In this document: piece after piece, positions 1-11,400 of the stretch
Layout of the letters: the number at the start of each line of letters is the position of its first letter
How positions within the stretch are numbered: the first letter of the stretch is position 1
DNA from: Babylonia areolata
Taxonomy: Eukaryota > Mollusca > Gastropoda > Neogastropoda > Buccinidae
Length of the DNA: 64,000 bases
Direction of reading: 5' to 3'
Assembly: GCF_041734735.1 (NCBI RefSeq)
Contig: NC_134910.1
Location: 4,645,712-4,709,711 of the forward strand
Made by a program: the position numbers and the translations under genes
Notes under the pieces: model-generated
Databases searched by the model: none
Seen by the model: only the letters and a program-made list of their open reading frames with translations
What the model was told of the DNA's origin: nothing

Positions 1-580
1 TGTAAGATTGTTTTAGCAAGACCAGAGGAGCGTGTGACATGACCAAACCACTTCAGTTTTCGTTGTCTGGCGAGTGTTTGAAGTTCAGTATAGGGCCCGA
101 TTTCATTGCGGATGCGTCTCTTGACTTCTTCATTCGTGATGTGGTCTTTGTATGAGATGCCTAAGAGTCTTCGGAAGCACCTCATTTCTACAGCTCTTAT
201 TCTTCTCTCTAAGTCCGCTGTGAGGGTCCATGATTCACATGCATATAAGAAGATTGACATGACCAGAGAGCGCATCAGTCTGATTTTGGAACTGATGGCG
301 ATTTTTCTGTTTCTCCAGATGGGTTTGAGCTTGGTCATTGCGGCTGTGGTCTGGGCAATTCTTGACAGTATTTCTGGTTTTGATCCCTCGTCTGTCACGT
401 TAGATCCCAAATATTTGAATCCTGGACATTTTCAAGTTTCTGGTCTTTGATTTTGATTTCTGATGTGAAGTTGCTGTTTGTCATCGCTTTTGTTTTTTCC
501 CCGCTGATTTCCATACCAAATTTTGTTGATTTTTCTTCTAAGCGGTTCACTGCACAAAACATGTTTTGTATACCACCCAA
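1..580 (-). mobile_element. LINE fragment, 3' part of reverse transcriptase
   Basis: Read on the minus strand, this encodes the C-terminal part of a non-LTR reverse transcriptase: GMEISGEKTKAM, then FKYLGSNVTDEGSKPEI, SLVMSIFLYACESWTLT, RRLLGISYKDHITNEEV and KLKWFGHVTRSSGLAK, running off the window start. These are the post-catalytic thumb and connection motifs usual in APE-type LINEs of the RTE/jockey-like groups. One frameshift near position 427 separates the KLENVQ part from FKYLGS, so it is a dead copy. The end at about 560-580 runs directly into the 52-bp minisatellite. The clade is not certain. Confidence 0.85.
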
Positions 581-1797
581 AAGCTTATCACGATGCACAG
601 CACACATAACATGTTCGATATACCATCCAAAGGCTTATCACGAGCACAGCACACAACACACAACATGTTTTGTGTACCATCCGAAGGCTTATCACCAGCA
701 CAGCACAGCACAGAACATGTTTTGTGTTCCATCCAAAGGCTTGTCGCTAGCACAACACAGCACAGGACATGTTTTGTGTACCATCCAAAGGCTTATCACG
801 AACAGAGCACAGTACAGAACATGTTTTGTGTACCATCCAAAGGCTTATCGCTAGCACAACACAGCACAGACCATGTTTTGTGTGCCATCCAGAGGCTTAT
901 CGCGAGCACAACACAGACACAGAACATGCTTTGTGTTCCATCCAAAGGCTTATCACTAACACAACACAGGCACAGAACATGTTTTGTGTTCTATCCAAAG
1001 GCTTACCACAAGCACAGCACAGACCATGTTTTGTGTACCATCCAAAGGCTTATCACCACTACAACACAGTACAGAACATATTTTGTGTTCCACCCAAAAG
1101 CTTATCACGAGCACATCACAGCACAAAACATGTCTTGTGTACCACCCAAAGGCTTATCACCAGCACAGCACAGCACACATGTCCTGTGTACCATCCAAAG
1201 GCTTATCACGAGCACAGCACAGCACAGAACATGTTTTGTGTATCACCCAAAGGCTTATCATGAGCACAGCACAGCACAGAAAATGTTTTGTATACCACCC
1301 AAAGGCTTATCACGAGCACAGCACAGCACAGAACATGTTTTGTGTACCACCCAAAGGCTTATCATGAGCACAGCACAGCACAGAAAATGTTTTGTATACC
1401 ACCCAAAGGCTTATCACGAGCACAGCACAACACAGAACATGTTTTGTGTACCACCCAAAGGCTTATCACGAGCACAGCACAACACAGAACATGTTTTGTA
1501 TACCACCCAAAGGCTTATCACGAGCACAGCACAACACAGAACATGTTTTGTATACCACCCAAAGGCTTATCACGAGCACAGCACAACACAGAACATGTTT
1601 TGTGTACCACCCAAAGGCTTATCACGAGCACAGCACAGCACAGAACATGTTTTGTGTACCACCCAAAGGCTTATCACGAGCACAGCACAGCACAGAACAT
1701 GTTTTGTGTACCACCCAAAGGCTTATCACGAGCACAGCACAACACAGAACATGTTTTGTGTACCACCCAAAGGCTTATCACGAGCACAACACCCAAC
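540..1797. repeat. 52-bp minisatellite, about 24 copies
   Basis: A tandem array with a 52-base period (for example the AACATGTTTTGTGTACCACC block starts at 1436 and again at 1488). Left units are diverged and right units (1200-1790) nearly identical, so the right side was amplified or homogenised more recently. 52 is 1 modulo 3 and the unit has no stop in any forward frame, so three long overlapping open frames arise, the longest 419 codons. I regard these as by-products, not a gene. Confidence 0.9.
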
Positions 1798-3704
1798 AAC
1801 AGTCTCTGGTCCGCAACAGACATAAATCACGTGATGGAAAGTGGAACTGGAAAGTCAAACAGCAAAACATGTTCAGAGGAAAGTAAAACAGGGAATAAAA
1901 CATCCTTAACCCTATGGCTGCTGCCCAGGTACGTGTATGTTGTTGGTCAGCAAAGTACTGCCACCTCAAGCACACAGACTGAGCTGACAAGTCAGGGTGT
2001 GCAGCCACCAGCACCAGGTATTCCTGTGCATTTCTTCCTCAAAAGGTTTCGCTCTAATTTTGTTCAGCACAGTCAATGCTTAATGTAAAGAGCACAAAAA
2101 ATGCAGTAACTGCCTTTAAAATCCATCGTCGGGGTTTGGGTGGCAGGCATGGCTGACCAGCAGATAAAAATAAGAACCTGGCCGCCAGCAAAATAAATAA
2201 TAAATAGATAAATAAAATAAAATAATAATTGCCAGGCTGTTTGCTTGGTTTTGACTCATTTGTATAAACAAAGTGAGTCTATGTTTTAACCCGGTGTTCG
2301 GTTATCTGTGTGTGTCATTGTGTCCATGGTTAACTTTAACATTGACATTTTCTCTGCAAATACTTTGTCAGTTGACACCAAATTTGGCATAAAAATAGGA
2401 AAAATCCAGTTCTTTCCAGTCATCTTGTTTAAAACAATATTGCACCTCAGGGATGGGCACCAAAAAAAAAGAAAAATGAAGCCTAATTATATGCAAACTG
2501 CATTTACTGTTATTTTTTTGTATTCTTTAAACCTGGCCCTTTGATCTGATATTTGACACTACAACAAGAGCAGTCATTATTATCATTTTTTGTTCAAACA
2601 GGAACTTCTTTTGCTAAGCATGGAAATTTTATTTATCTTCCAAACGTTTTGGTGCAGGGAGTAAAAAAGGGAAATTACTCTGTAATTAATGCTAGGCGGC
2701 TTAATTTGCTTTAAACTGATCTTTCTCATCTTAAACATTACATTTTGTAATTATACTAAATACATAAAAAGCTTGTGTGTTTTTTACTCTCAGTGTACAG
2801 GGCTTTCACTGTGTTCGTTCGCCCAAGTGGTCTTTTTCGGTAAATACTAAAATCAGTACGACGAGTGGACTTTACAGATCTGTTGGCTGAGCCCTGAAGG
2901 TCATGGGTAAAAATCAATTGCGTACACATATTTATACACATTCAAAGCGCGTGCTCATATTCTTCGCGAATGCGAACGACGCCATTTTGTTTCAAGTTGT
3001 TGACCTGCCCGTTCAATCCTATATTCAATGGACAATGCACAATAACATGTGATGGAAAGTTGGAGAAGGAGACTGTTAAATATTTATCCAGAGAAAGATT
3101 TGTGAACGCCTGATCACTTACTGGATTATGCCCCAAACTGCCATAAAAATATCCACAGAATCAGTCGGAATTCACAGTCAGAAATTGTAAACCATGCGAG
3201 TTAATACCTTTGAATTGATCACGATGAAACGAAAAAAAATCCAGTCTTGACTTTTCTCAAAATGAAGTCCTTTTCACTTCTTACGACGTTTAGAAGTACT
3301 TGTACTTGGCTCTACATGTTATTAGTTTAGCAAAATACTAAATGTTCATATCAACTTTAAAACTATAAAACTAGAATGAACATAAAAGAGAAATTGAATC
3401 AACCGTGTCGTACTACACTCCCGGCGGGTGTAACTAAACTTGTACATCTATCTAGATCTAGTGAAAACGGCTAAATGTTGCAGTGTAATTGCGGAGATAG
3501 CCATTAAAAAGTGTTGTGGTTTGTTTTTTTTTTTTTGTTTTTTTTTTTTTTTTAAATTGCCCTTAAAGATTTTTTGAATGCCCAAGATAACCAGAATAAT
3601 ATGATTTAAACAGCATTCTCACTGCGAATACCGCAATTGATTTATCGCCCTTTAAAAAAGTATGTTCAAATGTTAAATTATACAACGTCAGTTAAGGAGC
3701 CACG
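1798..3704. other. No gene recognised
   Basis: AT-rich, mostly unique-looking sequence with homopolymer runs (poly-T near 3528-3555). Short open frames (minus 2756-2941 and 2942-3136, plus 2308-2544) show no family motif, no low-complexity signature and no convincing splice context. It may contain introns of the gene whose last exon is at 4018, but I cannot support any exon here. Confidence 0.5.
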
Positions 3705-3771
3705 ATAGTGTAATGGATAAGGCAGTTTCTTCTCACCCGAACATGCGGGGTTCGAATCTGGTTAGGACTTT
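3705..3771 (+). repeat. tRNA-like SINE head
   Basis: The stretch has a pol III box A-like sequence (AGTGTAATGGATA) and a box B (GGTTCGAATC) at tRNA spacing, followed by long T-rich runs. The acceptor-stem halves do not pair well and there is no clear anticodon arm, so this is a tRNA-derived SINE head or tRNA pseudogene and not a working tRNA gene. Confidence 0.55.
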
Positions 3772-4017
3772 TTTTTTTTCTTTTTTTTTCTTTTTTTTCC
3801 TTTTTTTTTTTCTTTTTTTTAAACGCGAAGCTTTATAATAACAGATACAGAACACATTTTAACGATTAGATTTTTTTTTTTTTTTAAGTGTATCACAAGT
3901 GAGTCTTGAAGGCCTTGCCTCTCTTGTTTTTTATTTGTTTGTTTTCAAAGGATCGGCAGTCCCAGTGAGGGCTTATTCAAGCCCATATGATTTTTTTTCC
4001 CTCATTGGTATTGTCCA

Positions 4018-4199
4018 GGGATGACCACAAGAATCGTCTATCAGAGCTGGAGGACCACGTGCATGGTCTGGAATCTGAGCTGTACGATGACGCCAGTACC
4101 ACAACCGCCACAAACACCGAGGTCTCCGAAAGTGACTTCCAGACCGATGAGAATGCTGAAACCGAACTTGAATCTTCTGTGGCAGAGAGTACAGTCTGA
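4018..4199 (+). CDS. Terminal coding exon of an upstream gene, acidic coiled-coil tail
   Basis: An acceptor (pyrimidine-rich tract ending TTGTCCAG at 4017) is followed by an open frame that enters in phase 2 and ends at a TGA at 4197-4199. It encodes about 60 residues: a short heptad-like stretch (NRLSELEDHVHGLESEL), then an acidic Ser/Thr-rich tail ending ESTV, which fits a class I PDZ-ligand consensus (S/T-x-hydrophobic at the C-terminus). An AATAAA lies 300 bases downstream, as expected for a last exon. The upstream exons are not identified and the protein family is unknown. The large gene to the right begins separately with its own signal peptide, so this belongs to a different, co-directional gene. 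Confidence 0.6.
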
Positions 4200-4497
4200 G
4201 CAACACTTCTGGGAGGGGTTGGGGGGAAGGGGGATGCTGGGTGTGTGTGTGTTAGGGGGTGGGGGGGTGAGGGGGGGGGTCTTTAAATGATTGTCTTTGT
4301 CTGTGTCTGGCACTCTTGTCTCTGTCTCTGTCTCTCGATCTCGAATTTTGCGTCTGTCCGTGAGTCGGTCTGTCTCTTTTGTTTTCGAGTCTCTTTGTCT
4401 GTCTGTCTCTGTCACTCGTTCTCTTTCCCTCTGTTTTCTCTGTGTCAGTTTTGGGAATGTCTTGTATTGAGTTTTGCACATTCTGTGACATCTCTTT

Positions 4498-4503
4498 AAT
4501 AAA
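4498..4503 (+). terminator. Poly(A) signal AATAAA
   Basis: Canonical AATAAA about 300 bases after the stop codon at 4199, with T/GT-rich sequence just after it. It suggests mRNA cleavage near 4520 and a 3' UTR of roughly 320 bases made largely of a CT/GT-rich microsatellite. Confidence 0.6.
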
Positions 4504-4649
4504 GATCTTCAGTTGAATTATCATTTTGGAGTGTCTTATATTTGTACTGATTTTTTTTTTAAAGTCAGACATTGAGAAAGTGATATATAATACTTTCGGG
4601 TCACACTTTCAGCTTGAAATATTGAGAGGGTGGTTTTGACACGGTATGG

Positions 4650-4679
<30 letters not shown>

Positions 4680-4685
<6 letters not shown>

Positions 4686-5090
4686 TCTCCCAGGTCAACA
4701 TAATTATGTGCAGACCTGTTAGTGCCTGAACCCCCTACGTGTGTATACGCACGCAGATCAAATACGCACGCTAAAGTTCATATAACCCGTGTCAGCGTTC
4801 GGTGTTTTTTTATGGCAACAAGAGCATACCCAGCATGCACACCCCCGAAAACGGAGTATGGCTACCTACGTGGTGGGGGGCGGGGGTGGGGGTGGGGGGT
4901 AAATAAACAAAATGGTCCTACACTTCAAATGTTACACGTCTGTATGAGTGTATCTGTGCTTGACTGAAACCCAATCTAATGACACAGGAACCGAATGATG
5001 AGCGCCTATTGGCAGCTGTGCAAATGACCCCCGCGTTTGTAAAACGCTTAGAGCTAGGTTTCCGACCGAAGACGGACGCTATATAGATAT
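4680..5090 (-). repeat. Repeat family R6, about 400 bp
   Basis: On the minus strand it reads a TATAGCGTCC...GGCGCTCATCATTCG block, then CAGACGTGTAACATTT, then GTGTGCATGCTGGGTATG, then GGTTCAGGCACTAACAGGTC. The same ordered blocks occur in a copy split between 46560-46810 and 47618-47830. No coding potential. It is probably a non-autonomous interspersed element. A G-rich simple repeat lies inside it near 4870-4900. Confidence 0.65.
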
Positions 5091-5274
5091 GCATGTTATC
5101 ATCATTCCCACACATAGACCGGTGATTTTTACCACCACCATCCCCCCACCCTCCGTCCCCCCCTGCCCCCCACACCCTTCTTTTTCCGGCACTTCCAACA
5201 AATGGTTGTCTCTTGCAAAAATCTGTAGGGGGGGAAAACAGGGATCCACTTTTACATTGAAACAAATGCCCATT

Positions 5275-5350
5275 GCAGAAAGAGTCGCTGCGCTGCAGTG
5301 ATGTGCTCTCCGCGGGGAGGGCAGCCCGAATTTCACAAAGAGAAATCTTC
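5275..5350 (+). repeat. S2 SINE, 3'-end fragment
   Basis: Matches the 3' end of the S2 family seen complete at 57488-57860: a GCGCTGCAGTGATGTGCTCT-like block, then GGGCAGCCCGAATTTCACA and AGAGAAATCTTCTGTGACA. Only the last 75 or so bases are present. Confidence 0.65.
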
Positions 5351-5551
5351 TGTGACAAACAACAGCAACAATTCGACACAACCATGCATTGCAGGACTTG
5401 TCACTGCTTGGATGAGATGATGTGTGAAGTCCACCAACGTTTTGTCCCAACTGCGAGCAGTCCTGTTTTTGTCTGGAAGTTCCGTAGGGAACCATGACCT
5501 AGTTTGATAACTTAACCCTTTCACCGCTAATGTCACATTTCAGTATCAGCT

Positions 5552-5628
5552 AGAAAGAATAATAATAATGGACATTTGTCGAGCACTTTCCTCCCTTAAA
5601 GAGAGCTCAAGGCGCTTTACAATAAACA
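5552..5628 (-). repeat. LINE/SINE 3' tail remnant
   Basis: Plus-strand AATAATAATAATGGACATTT, a GAGCACTTTCCTC block and AAGGCGCTTTACAATA form the reverse complement of the GCGCTTT...ATTATT tail typical of CR1/L2-type LINEs and the SINEs that borrow it. An (AC)n tract follows. Confidence 0.55.
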
Positions 5629-6001
5629 TCACACACACACACACACACACACACATGCGCGCTCGCGCACAATAATTCACAAAAGAAAGAAGGAAAATAG
5701 TGATTTAGCACACAATAATATAAAACAGCCGGATTCAGAGACTACATGTATTAGGTTACAGTTAAGCACAGAGCAACTTCCAATATTTTGGCAGGAAACT
5801 CTTTTATTACGAATACGTCCCTCAAAACATGAGGAAAAATAAGATCTTTGAATAAAACGATAGTGTCAATGATAGTGTTGAAATCTGGAATTGGAACATT
5901 GCCAGACACGGCCAATGGGGACCAGTAACAAGAGATAATAACCCACATGGTGCTAAAAGAAACTCTTGAGATTAGAAACTAGACATTGCACCACAAGCCT
6001 G

Positions 6002-6043
<42 letters not shown>

Positions 6044-6160
6044 TGTTTTAAGAAACATTCTTTACAAAAGAAGGGTACCTGACAGACTAAGGGGTGTTTC
6101 TCATTCCGCGAATGAGAATGTTTCTCTCAAGTCAGGTGCAAGCAGCAACCCTGAAAGAGT

Positions 6161-6305
6161 GGAGTGATGGCCCAGACGTAACGCGTCTGCTTATAAAGTG
6201 AGAGTATGTGAGTGCACTGGTTCGAAATCCCATAGTCGCCATTATGCCCCCCCTCAGTCCCCCCCACGCCCCACCCCATCTACTAGACCTTGAGTAGTAG
6301 TCTTG
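6161..6305 (+). repeat. S2 SINE head, diverged and truncated
   Basis: AGTGATGGCCCAGACGTAAC and a box B-like GGTTCGAAAT match the tRNA-like head of S2; a TACTAGACCTTGAGTAGTAG block matches its body at low identity. The conserved central block and 3' end are missing. Older than the other S2 copies. Confidence 0.65.
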
Positions 6306-7319
6306 AATCCTGTAGAAAGAACTTTTGTTGTTGTTGTTTTTTGAGAGTTTTGGATAAAAAGATAACAAAATAAAATAAGAATTTTACTTATAAGGCCTAC
6401 TTTGAATAGATGCCATTCATCTCTGATTCGGGTAATCAATAAAACATGGATTTCATGTGAAAGAATATTTAATTATCTTTCATTTGGTGTATGATCTGAG
6501 TAGTTTGCTTCTTGGTGAGTGTCTGATATTGAGTCTTGAATGACACCAGTGTGGTTATTTGAGCAAAACTCAATATTTTCAGCAAACTGGTAAGAGTTGA
6601 GGCTAGGATTGTCATAAAATGAGATTTGAAAATTCGTCATTTCATTTTTTTTTTTTCTGGATTGTACACAAAATCAACAGAAAAGAAACATATATTTTTG
6701 TGTTCTCTGTACGTCACATTTCAGTCTTCATGTTCGTAAAAATGAGCATTTCATTTTGATTAGTCCCATTGTAGCGTTACGTTTAATAGATGATACGCGC
6801 GTATATTATGACGTCTGAGTTTGTGAGAAAATTATGCTGAAATTCAAATTTGAACAATTTGGAAGGAATGGAAATAGTTTCCCGTGGAAAGCTGTTAACG
6901 TCAAGAATGTGTAAGCGCTCGTCCACAAAAAACTCGGTATATACCATTTAGAATCTGTGAGAGAGAGAGAAAAAACACCGGCCTTTATTTTGTACAGCAA
7001 TATACATTATTTTGCAGTGTGTGATGCTCTTTTCAATCCAGACCTTAGGCTATTGATAACCCAACATCAGTTCACGTGCATGATTTGACGTCAAGGCGAA
7101 ATTACGTCATAAATTCTGCATCAACCACCTTCAAACTTGAACTTGAGCTGTACGATGTTTAGGTCTTGAAGACCTGTTTATTGCTCCGTGTGGGTCATCG
7201 GTTGTACATACTAAACTTTGCATGCGTGGCTTATTGGCAAGACAGATTGTATTTGTCTGGTTTGTTCTTCCAGAACAGATTCCACCATGACCTGAATGCA
7301 GACTGACGGGGAAGCTGAA

Positions 7320-7380
7320 ATGTGTAGGAGGATCAGTTTGTTGGTGTTCGTGGTGCTGTGTTGGCAGGTACACAATGAAG
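7320..7380 (+). CDS. Exon 1: start codon and signal peptide
   Basis: ATG at 7320 (G at -3, a fair Kozak context) opens 20 codons: a basic start (MCRR), a hydrophobic core ([11 protein letters not shown]) and a polar end (QVHNE), the classic signal-peptide layout. A GTAGGC donor follows at 7381 after one base of the next codon (phase 1). It matches the phase of exon 2 and rebuilds a Val codon (G|TG). The protein would enter the secretory pathway. The 5' UTR is upstream (roughly 7130-7319) but I see no clear core promoter or TATA box. A short open frame on the opposite strand is a shadow. Confidence 0.7.
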
Positions 7381-7873
7381 GTAGGCGCGGCAAGTCCACA
7401 ATGAATTATGTTAGTTGTATCACTGTAAGTTGTATCATTAGGAGACTGTGAGTTGTTCGTTCGTTTATTTATTTATAGTCTGTACATCCAAGATGATGAT
7501 ATTAGACTGAAAATAAATGATATTATTATTATAATTTGGATTATTATCATTCCCATCATAGTGATGATTGTTAGAATTAATTAGGAACCCCGATTGAAGT
7601 ATCTTGTAAATTCCAAGGGATGGTCGCCGGTACAATGGTTTACCCCAGAGACGCAGCACAACGCATTAGATGTATATTTTACAGTAAGCTCCCACCGAGC
7701 TCACCACACTAACTGAAGATATTGATCCTGAAATCCAGAGGTAAGTTAACACACCAACTGTGAGTTGTATCACTGTAAGTTGTATCATAAGGAGACTGCT
7801 CTGTGAGGCCATTTCTATTTGACAAGTTTTTGGTGTATAAATATCATTTGTCAGTAATCGACTGAAACAGTTA

Positions 7874-7942
<69 letters not shown>

Positions 7943-8212
7943 CATTTGGTTGCTGTTGTAATCTTCCTTTTATGTGTGTGTGTGTGTGTTCGAACATTAT
8001 GTCAGCCAATACTGTATGGCAGCAGTTAGTTTTTGTTGTTGTTTTAATCTAGATCTGGAAACTAGCTGAAGTACCAGAGATCCTCATTACTTCTAGTTGT
8101 ATTTTTTAGATCTGGGATCTATAGCCGAAATAGCAAAGATTCATCTGGATTACTAGCAGAAACCATGCTTTTATTATGCAGTAGTAGTTGCGGTTTGGTG
8201 ATGGTAGGGTTC

Positions 8213-8246
<34 letters not shown>

Positions 8247-8421
8247 AGCGATGTTGTGTCTCTCAGTTTGACACTGCGTTATTCTAGTACATTATACATG
8301 TATAGAGTATAATAACAACATTTATATATGTAATTGTTTGTGTGTCTCTTAGAACAATGGCGGACATGTAAGTCAGTCAAAGTGCTAATATCTTCACTGT
8401 TCGAAAGTAAAGATTCATTCA

Positions 8422-8459
<38 letters not shown>

Positions 8460-11400
8460 GCCTGTCTCTCTCTCCTTCTCCTTCTTCTTCCCATCACCCC
8501 TCCTCCCCCTCCTCTTCTCTTCCCCCCACTCTCCCCCACCCTTCCACGTGTATTTCCAGTGGCCGCCCATGCCAGGGCCCAGACATCACCGGAGGGTCCA
8601 CCCAACCTGCACAACGGTAGACCACCACCATCCTACCACCTGTATAGCAGTGCATCTCACAGGGGTCTTCACAAAAATGCATTTCAAAACGGCAGACACA
8701 AGACTGGAGCTGCTCCTCCCGAGCGGCAGACACAAGGGAAGGCGTCCGGCTTAACATTCCTAGCAGAGAACAAAGCTGCCGTCATGGAACCGCATGTCCG
8801 CATCGTCGATAATCCGCGAGGTTACAGGCATGGAGGAACTCCGCGTCCATCGGCAATCCGGAGGCTCCAAAATAGGAAGGAATCTGAAGAGGCGCCAAAT
8901 AGGAAGGAATCTGATGAGGCGCACAATAGGGAGGAATCTGAAGAGGTACACAGTAGGAAGGAATCTGAAGAGGCGCACAATAGGGAGGAATCTGGTGAGG
9001 CGCACAATAGGGAGGAATCTGGTGAGGCGCACAATAGGCAGGAATCTGGTGAGGCGCACAACAGGGAGGAATCTGAAGAGGCGCACAGTGGGGAGGAATC
9101 TGGTGAGGCGCACAATAGGGAGGAATCTGACGAGGCGCACAATAGGGAGGAGGAATCTGACGAGGCGCACAATTCATCAGCTTCTTTCAACTGTCGGAAA
9201 AACAAAGACAGTATTCAGAAACCACACAAAACACAAACCGAACTCGACGAACTCCGTACTGGGCAAGACAAGGGTGAAGTGAGACATGCAGAATCAACAC
9301 TTAACTCGGGCAAAGCTGCTGCCGTTTTGACTGACAAAGAAGTCAGAAAGGTGACAAAGACTAACGGTACGTTTCCACAAGTTCGTAAGACAGGCCACAG
9401 ATCTGGTGGAGTGTTGCTTGTTAGGGAAACAACCAACAACCTTGGATACAAAAGAATAGGGGAGGTCTCCACAGTGAGGATGCCACATCCTTACAGGTAT
9501 GCAGGGACAAAGTCATGGGACCCAGTGTTGATGGAGGCTGTATTGCGGTGGATGAGCAACGGTACGAAGAGGAATCGACTGAAACGAATACGCAGACAGA
9601 GTGAGTACAGCACACACACTCTCTCACGCTCTTGCACACAACACACACACACACACACCACCACACACACATACACACACGCACCACAGCGACGACTACA
9701 ACAACGACAATCGCGCGAATAGTTTCCTTCTTCCTCTTCTTATTCGTCGTTTTAGTTATTTTATTTCTTTATTTCTATGTTTTGTGTCGTTTTTTTGTTG
9801 TTGTTTTTTGTGTGTGTCGTTAAATTGGCAGAATTTAAAAAAAGAAAGAAAAAAAGGCCTTTACTGCGCCTAATTTTTTAGCCATTAAGGATTCAATCAA
9901 TCAATCTCCTTCTCATTATTATTATTATTATTATTATTGTCGTTGTTGTTATTGTTGTTGTTGTTGTTATTATTTTTTTAAATCATATATGTTATGCAGT
10001 AATACACTGAATCACAAGGCCACGCACTAAACTGATGTCTTCGCTTTCCATAAAAACGGGGAAGAAGCGTCATAAAGAAGTCTGATTGGTTGGAAGCATA
10101 TTGACCCAAGCAAAGAAAAACACGCTCTTGATAAGACGTTATCGAAAAAACAACTACCAAGCAGAAAAAAAAAAACCCCAAAAAACCCGATGTTTTCTTC
10201 AGTTTAACGTCTATTCACTATAAGTGTTTTTAGACGGAAAGGAGTAAAGTAGTGTATAAAGGAAAGGGAATGCATGTGAATATTAGTGTTTAAAAAAAAA
10301 AAAGAAGAAAAAAGAAAAAGAAAAAAAAGTTCATGTTATGTATCAGAGGAAAAGTATATCATAAGAAAAAGTCTAAAGAGGTTGTGTGTGTATTGAATGA
10401 GTTGTCATGGGAAGGAGAATATGTATATGCATATCAACAAGTATTAACCTACAGCAATGTAAATATAAATAACAGTATTAAATATAATACATCAAAGGAG
10501 GATACCAACTGGACTGGAGTTTAAAATTTCTGAAAACATTCTTAGCAATGAATAATCATTCAAAATCATTTCAGTCGCTAATGAAATATTGGAAGAAAAG
10601 TCATCAACTACATCTTTTGGAAGTAACTGTCTTATGCTCGGACAATGAATGAGTAGGTGGCTTATAGTTATTTGCTTACCGCATATACATTTTATATATT
10701 TGGAAAATTTTGTACGAAAGGCAATTAAACGAAGTCTATACATTAGACTTGTAATTTGTCTTGAATGTGCTGCTGGTGTCGAATTTAGAAAATGTTTGGG
10801 ATTAGCTGCATTCTTTGTGTTTATACAACATTGGTAATATTGATTATTTGAATCTATAAGTAATTTCTTAAATCGATTTCTTGATACATTTTCTATACAG
10901 CTAATGCATTCATGTAGATCTAACTGGATTTTGAATGACTAGTTGTATTGCGCCTTCGAAATTACGTGCTGCTCTTCTAGCTGCTTGGTCTACCCACTCA
11001 TTTGAAGATATTCCACAGAGCAAAGGTACCCAACAGAAAGTTATTTTAATGCCCTGTTTTGTCAGTTGGTGAATAATATGTTTTATTTCCATTGTCATCT
11101 CAATTCGCTTCTTTGAATTTGGAGATTCTATAGCTTGTAATACTGACTTTTGTCTACACATAATAAAATTTCACTTACAGTTTTCGGAATGTCTGAAATA
11201 TAATTTAAGGCCATAAGTATGGCTATAAGTACAGCTGTGAAAATGGAATATTGTCTACCAATATAGTATAATTTTTCTATTCTAAATGAAGGAATTACAA
11301 AAGCCGCTCCTGAATTACCATCTTCTAGAACAGATCCGTCAGTGTATGTTTTTAGATAATTTGAATATTGATTTTCTGTATGTGAGAGCACTTCAGGTTT

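Noticed and set aside
540-1797. CRISPR-like array (regular repeat near 50 bp)
   Set aside because: The whole 52-base unit repeats with no variable spacers, in a clearly eukaryotic region.
566-1825. 419-codon and other long open frames as a Cys/His-rich protein gene
   Set aside because: They are the stop-free 52-bp minisatellite read in three frames; no start context, splice signal or family similarity.
3705-3771. Functional tRNA gene
   Set aside because: Boxes A and B are present but the acceptor stem does not pair and the anticodon arm is not formed; a SINE head is more likely.
8760-9205. Three opposite-strand open frames rich in Leu/Arg/Phe, Cys/Ala/Pro or Ser/Leu
   Set aside because: Shadows of the 27-bp coding minisatellite in exon 2; the forward frame continues beyond the repeat with proper splice sites.
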